Shown in pieces: positions 15,142-18,948 of a stretch of DNA of 18,948 nt; position 1 is the stretch's first letter, and the number at the start of each line of letters is the position of its first letter. The DNA lies in NCBI GenBank assembly GCA_031431395.1, contig JANPDJ010000161.1:1-18948 (forward strand), in the 5' to 3' direction. This DNA is from VGPE01 sp031431395. GTDB taxonomy: Bacteria; Chloroflexota; Limnocylindria; Limnocylindrales; CSP1-4. The translations under genes and the position numbers were made by a program. The notes below the pieces were generated by a model, which saw only the letters and a list, made by a program, of their open reading frames with translations, was not told where the DNA came from and searched no databases.

Positions 15142-16517
15142 GTCCGGGCTCCGGTCGAAGCGGGGTTGCGCGGGTTTCCGTCGTCGTCCGCGAAGCGGAC
15201 GTCCACGGCCGCGCGGTGCGCGTGCAGCCCCTCCGCGTCTGCAATGGCGGTGATCGTGGGGGCAAGTGCGGCCAGGCCGCTGCGAGTCAACCGCTGGACC
15301 TGGATGAACTTGCCGAACTGTTCGACGGACAGGGCGCCTGAGGCGCGCGCGAGCCCGCCCGTCGGGAGGACGTGGTTCGCGCCCGTGGCGTAGTCGCCGG
15401 CCGATTCGGGCGACCAGCGGCCAACGAACAGGCTGCCCGCGTTGCGAATCCGCGCGACGGCCGGCTCCAGGTCTTCCTCGCGCAGTTCCACGGAGAGGTG
15501 CTCGGGGCCGTAGCCGTTCACGAAGGCGATCGCCGTTTCGAGGTCCGGGGCGACCACGATGCGGCCGTGATCCGCCAGCGAGTGCTCCAGGATGGCAGCC
15601 CGCGGCTCCCTGCGGAGCCGGTCGTTGAGACAGGCCTCCACCGCGTCGGCGGTGGCGGTGTCCATCGTCACGAGGATCGCGGGGGAGTCCGGACCGTGTT
15701 CGGCCTGGGTCAGCAGGTCCGCCGCCACGACATTCGGGTTTGCGGTCGCGTCGGCCAGGACGAGGCCCTCCGAAGGGCCTGCGGGCAGATCGATGCCCAC
15801 CTCGCCGGCCAGTTCGAGTTTGGCGGCCGTGACCCACGTGCTGCCGGGTCCCACGATGCGGTCGACGGGCGAAAGGCCCTCCTCCGGCAGTCCGAAGGCC
15901 AGCGCGGCGATTGCCTGTGCGCCGCCGGCGACGAAAACCGTTTCGATCCCGAGCAGGGCCGCTGTGGCCAGCACCACCGGATCCACGGATCCCGACGGGC
16001 CGACGGGGGACGCCACGATGATCCGCTCGACACCGGCTACCTGGGCCGGAACCACCGTCATCACCAGCGAGGAGGGCAGGGGAGCGGTCCCGCCGGGGAC
16101 GTAGCAGCCCACGCTCACAAGGGCCGTCCAGCGGCGCTCGATGTCCACTCCCTCGACGATCGTGGTGTGGGTTGTCCGGGGCAGCTGCGTTTCGGCAAAG
16201 CGCCGGACATTCTCAATCGCGGCCTCGAGTGCGCGACGAAGGTCCTCGTCCAGGCCGTTCAGCGCTGCCTCAAGGTCGGCTCGTTCGAGGATGAGGCGCC
16301 CGTCCGGCAGGCCGCCGCCCACGCGTGCGTTGATCGCCCGGACGGCAGCAGCGCCACCGCTGCGAACGTCTTGAAGAATCCCGCGCACGATTTCCCGCAC
16401 GCGGGGATCCGGCACGGCACTCCGGCGGAACAGGTCGTCGCGCTCCCGTGCCACCGCGGGGTCCGAATCGGCTGCCCCGAGATCCAGCCGCCGGAGCACG
16501 AGCGTTGCCACCGGCAT
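15138..16517 (-). CDS. hisD: Histidinol dehydrogenase
   Basis: A Zn-dependent, NAD-dependent four-electron dehydrogenase that performs the last two steps, histidinol to histidine. The 459-residue product carries the expected ligands and catalytic residues: Gln271 and His274 in LLTQAEHGPDS, Glu339-His340 in GYGPEHLSVE, Asp375 in SAGDYATGANHVLPTGG, and His434 in LHAHRAAVDVR. Also present are CYVPGGTAPLPSS and GPSEGLVLAD. The start is ATG 16517 in the junction GTGATG, where TGA ends hisG; GTG 16520, one codon earlier, is equally possible. The C-terminal 17 residues are a polar tail beyond the family core. Confidence 0.96.
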   Translation of the reverse strand: MPVATLVLRRLDLGAADSDPAVARERDDLFRRSAVPDPRVREIVRGILQDVRSGGAAAVRAINARVGGGLPDGRLILERADLEAALNGLDEDLRRALEAAIENVRRFAETQLPRTTHTTIVEGVDIERRWTALVSVGCYVPGGTAPLPSSLVMTVVPAQVAGVERIIVASPVGPSGSVDPVVLATAALLGIETVFVAGGAQAIAALAFGLPEEGLSPVDRIVGPGSTWVTAAKLELAGEVGIDLPAGPSEGLVLADATANPNVVAADLLTQAEHGPDSPAILVTMDTATADAVEACLNDRLRREPRAAILEHSLADHGRIVVAPDLETAIAFVNGYGPEHLSVELREEDLEPAVARIRNAGSLFVGRWSPESAGDYATGANHVLPTGGLARASGALSVEQFGKFIQVQRLTRSGLAALAPTITAIADAEGLHAHRAAVDVRFADDDGNPRNPASTGART

Positions 16518-17425
16518 CACGGGACGATCTTCTCGATGGGCAGCACGAGAATGCCCGAGGCTCCCGCGGCCTTGAGCCGCGGAAGGAGTCCCCAGACGGC
16601 GTCCGCGTCCACGACCGAGTGGATGGCGATCATCCCGGCGTGGGCCAGCGGGATCACGGACGGCGATTCGAGGCCGGGCAGGAGATCCTCGAGTTCCGCA
16701 AGCTTGGCCGCTGGGGCATTCATCATGAGGTACTTCTTGCCCCGGGCCGCGATGACGGCCGAGAGCATCGTGTCGATGGCGGCCAGGGCCTCTGCGCGGT
16801 CACGCTGGGCGCCGGGGTTGGAGACGAGGATCGCCTGCGAAACGAGGACGTCGCCGATAGGCCGCAGCCCGTTCATCACCAGCGTGGAGCCGGTGGAGAC
16901 GAGGTCCACGATGGCGTCGGCCAGGCCGAGTCGTGGCGCGACCTCGACGGCACCAGAGATGGGGACGATCTCCACCTCGATCCCGCGGTCGGCGAAGAAT
17001 CGCCGAGCGATGTTGGGGTGAGCCGTCGCAACCCTAGCCCCGGCGATCTCCGCGACCGTCTGCACACCCGACTCTGCCGGCACGGCCGCCGCAAGGCGGC
17101 ATCGCCCAAAGCCGAGGTCCCGGACCCTGGGGAGTTCCACGCCCGATTCGGCGAGCAGATCGACTCCGGTGACCCCGAGATCGGCCACGCCGTCCCGCAC
17201 GAACTCCACGATGTCATTGGTGCGGACGAAGAGAATGTCGAGGTCGAAGTTCTGGACGCGCGCGACCAGGCTGCGATCCCGCTCCTCGAAGACCAGGCCC
17301 GCGTCGTGCAAGAGCGCGAGCGTTGGCTCCACGAGTCGGCCCTTGTTCGGCACGGCCAGACGAAGACGGCCGTCGCCCTTGCGATCCGGGACGGCGGCAA
17401 CCCACCGTGTCTGCGTTGCGGTCAA
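16517..17425 (-). CDS. hisG: ATP phosphoribosyltransferase, long form
   Basis: The first committed enzyme of histidine synthesis, joining ATP and PRPP. The 302-residue product is the long, HisZ-independent form: catalytic lobes with LRLAVPNKGRLVEPT near 21-35 and the PRPP-binding loop DLVSTGSTL at 174-182, then a C-terminal ACT-like regulatory domain from about residue 225 (KKYLMMNAPAAKLAEL to LVLPIEKIVP). In the family this domain mediates histidine feedback inhibition. The start is read as TTG 17425, which overlaps the hisR stop (TTGA). No ATG or GTG precedes the conserved core, so an inefficient TTG start seems real and may depend on coupling to hisR translation. The first about 20 residues are not conserved. 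Confidence 0.94.
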   Translation of the reverse strand: MTATQTRWVAAVPDRKGDGRLRLAVPNKGRLVEPTLALLHDAGLVFEERDRSLVARVQNFDLDILFVRTNDIVEFVRDGVADLGVTGVDLLAESGVELPRVRDLGFGRCRLAAAVPAESGVQTVAEIAGARVATAHPNIARRFFADRGIEVEIVPISGAVEVAPRLGLADAIVDLVSTGSTLVMNGLRPIGDVLVSQAILVSNPGAQRDRAEALAAIDTMLSAVIAARGKKYLMMNAPAAKLAELEDLLPGLESPSVIPLAHAGMIAIHSVVDADAVWGLLPRLKAAGASGILVLPIEKIVP

Positions 17426-17778
17426 GATTCGACTCCCATGGGGTACTGCTCGCGGTCGCGGGCTGCGCGATCTGTGGCGAGACGATCCAGCATCAGGCGG
17501 TAGCCGCCCTCGCCGTGCTGCAGCCAGCTGTTGATCCTCGTGATGGTTGCGGTGCTGGCGCCCGTCTGGCGTGAGATCTCCCCGTAGTGCAGGCCCCCCT
17601 CGAGCATGCGTACGACCGCCCAGCGCTGCGCCATGTCGCGGAGCTCGCCCAGGGTGCAGAGGTCGCGGAAGAACTCCTCTGCCTCCTCGGGGGTGCGCAG
17701 ACGCAGGATTGCTTGGAAGAGGGCCTCGAGAGCTTCAGTTCGCCACGTGTCGCGGCCGGCGGTCATGATGCGTACCAT
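17422..17778 (-). CDS. hisR: TrpR-like transcriptional regulator, YerC/HisR type
   Basis: A 118-residue DNA-binding protein of the YerC/YecD (TrpR superfamily) group. The helical core is CTLGELRDMAQRWAVVRMLEGG (41-62), followed by the helix-turn-helix YGEISRQTGASTATITRINSWLQHGEGGY (65-93), very close to the YerC consensus. In comparative genomics of Gram-positive bacteria this group has been proposed as a histidine-responsive repressor, HisR. Position supports that role: it is the first gene of the his operon, overlapping hisG by 4 nt, and the upstream spacer holds a perfect palindrome over the likely -10. The start is ATG 17778, with ATG 17766 as an alternative; neither has a clear Shine-Dalgarno. 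Repression of his genes here is inference. Confidence 0.88.
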   Translation of the reverse strand: MVRIMTAGRDTWRTEALEALFQAILRLRTPEEAEEFFRDLCTLGELRDMAQRWAVVRMLEGGLHYGEISRQTGASTATITRINSWLQHGEGGYRLMLDRLATDRAARDREQYPMGVES

Positions 17779-17815
17779 CGTGTTGCGTGGTCAGAGGGGT
17801 TCCCGTGTGACCCTA

Positions 17816-17827
17816 TTAGCATGCTAA
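17816..17827. promoter_or_regulatory. Candidate HisR operator palindrome
   Basis: TTAGCATGCTAA is a perfect 12-bp palindrome in an A+T-rich island inside the 79-bp spacer between the divergent hisR and hisA. A further half-site-like AATAGC at 17831-17836 repeats ATTAGC (17815-17820) at a 16-bp offset. It covers the presumed -10 of hisR and could serve both directions. TrpR-family repressors bind short palindromes as dimers, which fits. That HisR binds it is inference. Confidence 0.55.
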
Positions 17828-17846
17828 CACAATAGCAGGCTGTCAA
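17818..17846 (-). promoter_or_regulatory. Candidate promoter of the his operon
   Basis: On the minus strand a consensus -35, TTGACA (17841-17846), is followed after 17 bp by CATGCT (17818-17823), a weak -10 that resembles the TATGCT proposed for the penicillin-binding protein gene. This would place the start near 17811 and give a leader of about 33 nt. A shifted or extended -10 (TGTTAGCAT) is also possible. Too short for a leader-peptide attenuator or T-box. Confidence 0.5.
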
Positions 17847-17847
17847 G

Positions 17848-17852
17848 CGGAG
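17848..17852 (+). promoter_or_regulatory. Shine-Dalgarno of hisA
   Basis: CGGAG lies 5 nt before ATG 17858 and supports that start. The plus-strand promoter is unclear; CACAAT at 17828-17833 is a possible -10. Confidence 0.4.
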
Positions 17853-17857
17853 CATGG

Positions 17858-18598
17858 ATGTCGTTCGAGGTGATCCCGGCGATTGACCTGCGCGGAGGTC
17901 GCGTGGTCAGACTTCGTCGCGGGGAGTTCGACCAGGAAACCGCCTATGGCGAAGATCCCGCTGCACTCGCCACGGTCTTCGTGAATGCCGGCGCGCGCTG
18001 GCTGCACATCGTCGACCTCGACGGCGCCAGGGACGGGGAGCCGGCAAATCGCGGGGCCATTGCGTCGATCGTCGCGGCCATCGCCGATCGCGCCTCGGCG
18101 GAGGTTGCGGGGGGCCTCCGCACACCGGCGAACGTCGCCGATGCCGTGGTCGCCGGCGCCGCCCGGATCGTCGTGGGCACCGCGGCTCTCCGGGACCCAG
18201 CCTTCGCCGGCCGGCTCGTCGCCACGTACGGCGCGGATCGCGTGGTCGCCGCAATCGACGTCCGCGACGGACACGCCGTGGGAGAAGGCTGGCGCCACGG
18301 TGCCACGGGACCTCCGGCAGCGGAGGCGATCGCCGTGCTGGCCGACATGGGCATCGCGCTCTTCGAGGTCACCGCAATCAGCCGTGACGGCCTCCTCGAA
18401 GGTCCGGATCTCGACCTCCTCCGGTCGCTGGTCGCGATCGACCAGGGGAGCATTATCGCCTCGGGCGGGGTGTCCTCGTTGTCGGACATCCGGGCCGTCG
18501 CGGACCTGGGTTGCGAGGGGGCCATCCTGGGACGGGCGATCTACGAGGGCCGGATCGACCTCCGCGAGGCGATGGAGGTGGCTGCGACGCTCAATTGA
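17858..18598 (+). CDS. hisA: ProFAR isomerase (HisA)
   Basis: 1-(5-phosphoribosyl)-5-[(5-phosphoribosylamino)methylideneamino]imidazole-4-carboxamide isomerase, the step before HisHF. The 246-residue TIM barrel has the catalytic Asp10 in IPAIDLRGGRVVRLRRG and the second-half aspartate Asp134 in VVAAIDVRDG. Phosphate-binding loops AGGLRTPANV, VVGTAAL and IASGGVSSLSD are intact. The motif usually read as TDISRDGT appears as TAISRDGL (Thr172, Asp177 kept). A PriA-like second activity in tryptophan synthesis cannot be excluded from sequence alone. It is divergent from the rest of the his genes, sharing the 79-bp regulatory spacer with hisR, and converges on an elongation factor G-type gene. Confidence 0.95.
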   Translation: MSFEVIPAIDLRGGRVVRLRRGEFDQETAYGEDPAALATVFVNAGARWLHIVDLDGARDGEPANRGAIASIVAAIADRASAEVAGGLRTPANVADAVVAGAARIVVGTAALRDPAFAGRLVATYGADRVVAAIDVRDGHAVGEGWRHGATGPPAAEAIAVLADMGIALFEVTAISRDGLLEGPDLDLLRSLVAIDQGSIIASGGVSSLSDIRAVADLGCEGAILGRAIYEGRIDLREAMEVAATLN

Positions 18599-18654
18599 CC
18601 GTGGAGCCGGCGCGTGGAGCGTCCGGCGGCAGGCGCGCGGCCAGAACGACTCGA

Positions 18655-18674
18655 CGGCCCGGAACGTCCGGCCG
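18655..18674. terminator. Possible hairpin between convergent hisA and EF-G-type gene
   Basis: CGGCCCGGA and TCCGGCCG can pair across an ACG loop, giving 8 bp with one bulged C. There is no T-tract on either side, so intrinsic termination is doubtful. The rest of the 78-bp gap (18599-18676) shows nothing else. Confidence 0.25.
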
Positions 18675-18676
18675 AC

Positions 18677-18948
18677 TCAGTGCTCGCCGGCCGCGGCCTC
18701 CTTGCGATGCGCTTCGATCACCTTGTCCGCGATGTGCGCCGGAACGTCATCGTAGTGGTCGAGGACCGACGAGAACATGCCTCGGCCGGCCGTGATCGAC
18801 CGGAGTTCCGTGGCGTAGGTGAACAGCTCCGCCTGCGGCACCTGCGCGTTGATGATCTGCATCCCGTCTTTCTGGTCGAGCCCGAGGACCCGCCCACGGC
18901 GGCCGATGAGATCGCGATTCACCTCGCCCATGTACTGCTCGGGCACGC
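18677..18948 (-). CDS. Elongation factor G-type protein, C-terminal part (5' end outside window)
   Basis: About 90 C-terminal residues of a translocation GTPase of the EF-G family: PEQYMGEVNRDLIGRRGRVLGLDQKDGMQIINAQVPQAELFTYATELRSITAGRGMF, then LDHYDDVPAHIADKVIEAHRKE and the stop. This is domain V, next to the end of domain IV, and lacks the GTPase domain only because the window ends. The reading frame continues through base 18948. Whether it is canonical FusA or an EF-G paralogue (FusA2-type) cannot be decided from this piece; AELFTYATELRSITAGRG and the longer C-terminal helix lean slightly towards the paralogue. No other his or ribosomal gene adjoins it in view. Confidence 0.88.
   Translation of the reverse strand, partial: VPEQYMGEVNRDLIGRRGRVLGLDQKDGMQIINAQVPQAELFTYATELRSITAGRGMFSSVLDHYDDVPAHIADKVIEAHRKEAAAGEH

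Noticed and set aside
15142..15837. Upstream extension of the hisC frame into hisD, considered as a fusion
   Set aside because: The extra residues are an Arg/Gly-rich shadow of hisD; the ATG overlapping the hisD stop gives a normal-length HisC.
15372..17021. 549-codon plus-strand frame opposite hisD and hisG
   Set aside because: Shadow frame; hisD and hisG motifs are complete on the minus strand.
17779..17857. Possible T-box or his leader peptide upstream of the his operon
   Set aside because: The spacer is only 79 bp, with no run of His codons and no room for a T-box; a repressor operator fits better.

Overview
The window is a high-G+C bacterial chromosome segment (third codon positions almost all G or C) made of densely packed housekeeping genes, with no mobile element, tRNA, rRNA or CRISPR array that I can see. 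Lineage is inferred, not proven. A TrpR-like (YerC/HisR) protein heading a long-form hisG operon, a class A penicillin-binding protein with a Pro-rich extracellular tail, MutS2, and Gram-positive-type regulatory half-sites fit a high-G+C Chloroflexota or related monoderm-like lineage better than a proteobacterium.

Left third, plus strand (1-5337): the 3' end of pheT, a CvpA-family membrane protein, an alkyladenine DNA glycosylase (mpg) and mutS2. The mpg stop overlaps the mutS2 start. The order pheT-cvpA-(repair gene)-mutS2 recalls the Bacillus subtilis pheST-rnhC-zapA-yshB-polX-mutS2 cluster, with mpg in the polX position.

Middle (5378-10699): a class A penicillin-binding protein on the minus strand converges on mutS2 and diverges from tyrS. 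Their shared 151-bp spacer holds three alternately inverted GTTCG/CGAAC half-sites at a 9-bp period, one pair of which matches the Gram-positive SOS-box form, plus a hairpin in the tyrS leader. tyrS overlaps by 4 nt a phosphotriesterase-family metallohydrolase, which then converges on and overlaps a GNAT acetyltransferase gene by 44 bp.

Right half, minus strand (17778 down to 10656): a tightly overlapping histidine operon, hisR(yerC)-hisG-hisD-hisC-hisB-hisH-hisF-hisIE, followed 11 nt later by the GNAT gene. hisA, the only other his gene present, is divergent on the plus strand (17858-18598). The 79-bp spacer between hisR and hisA carries a TTGACA -35 element and the perfect palindrome TTAGCATGCTAA over the presumed -10, a good candidate HisR operator. 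Together these genes encode every step from PRPP/ATP to histidine except histidinol-phosphate phosphatase. The window ends in the C-terminal part of an elongation factor G-type gene on the minus strand.

I found no clear new biological system. The points most worth checking are the two intergenic operator-like structures, the repeated Cys/Pro modules on the penicillin-binding protein, and the genes attached to the his and tyrS units.
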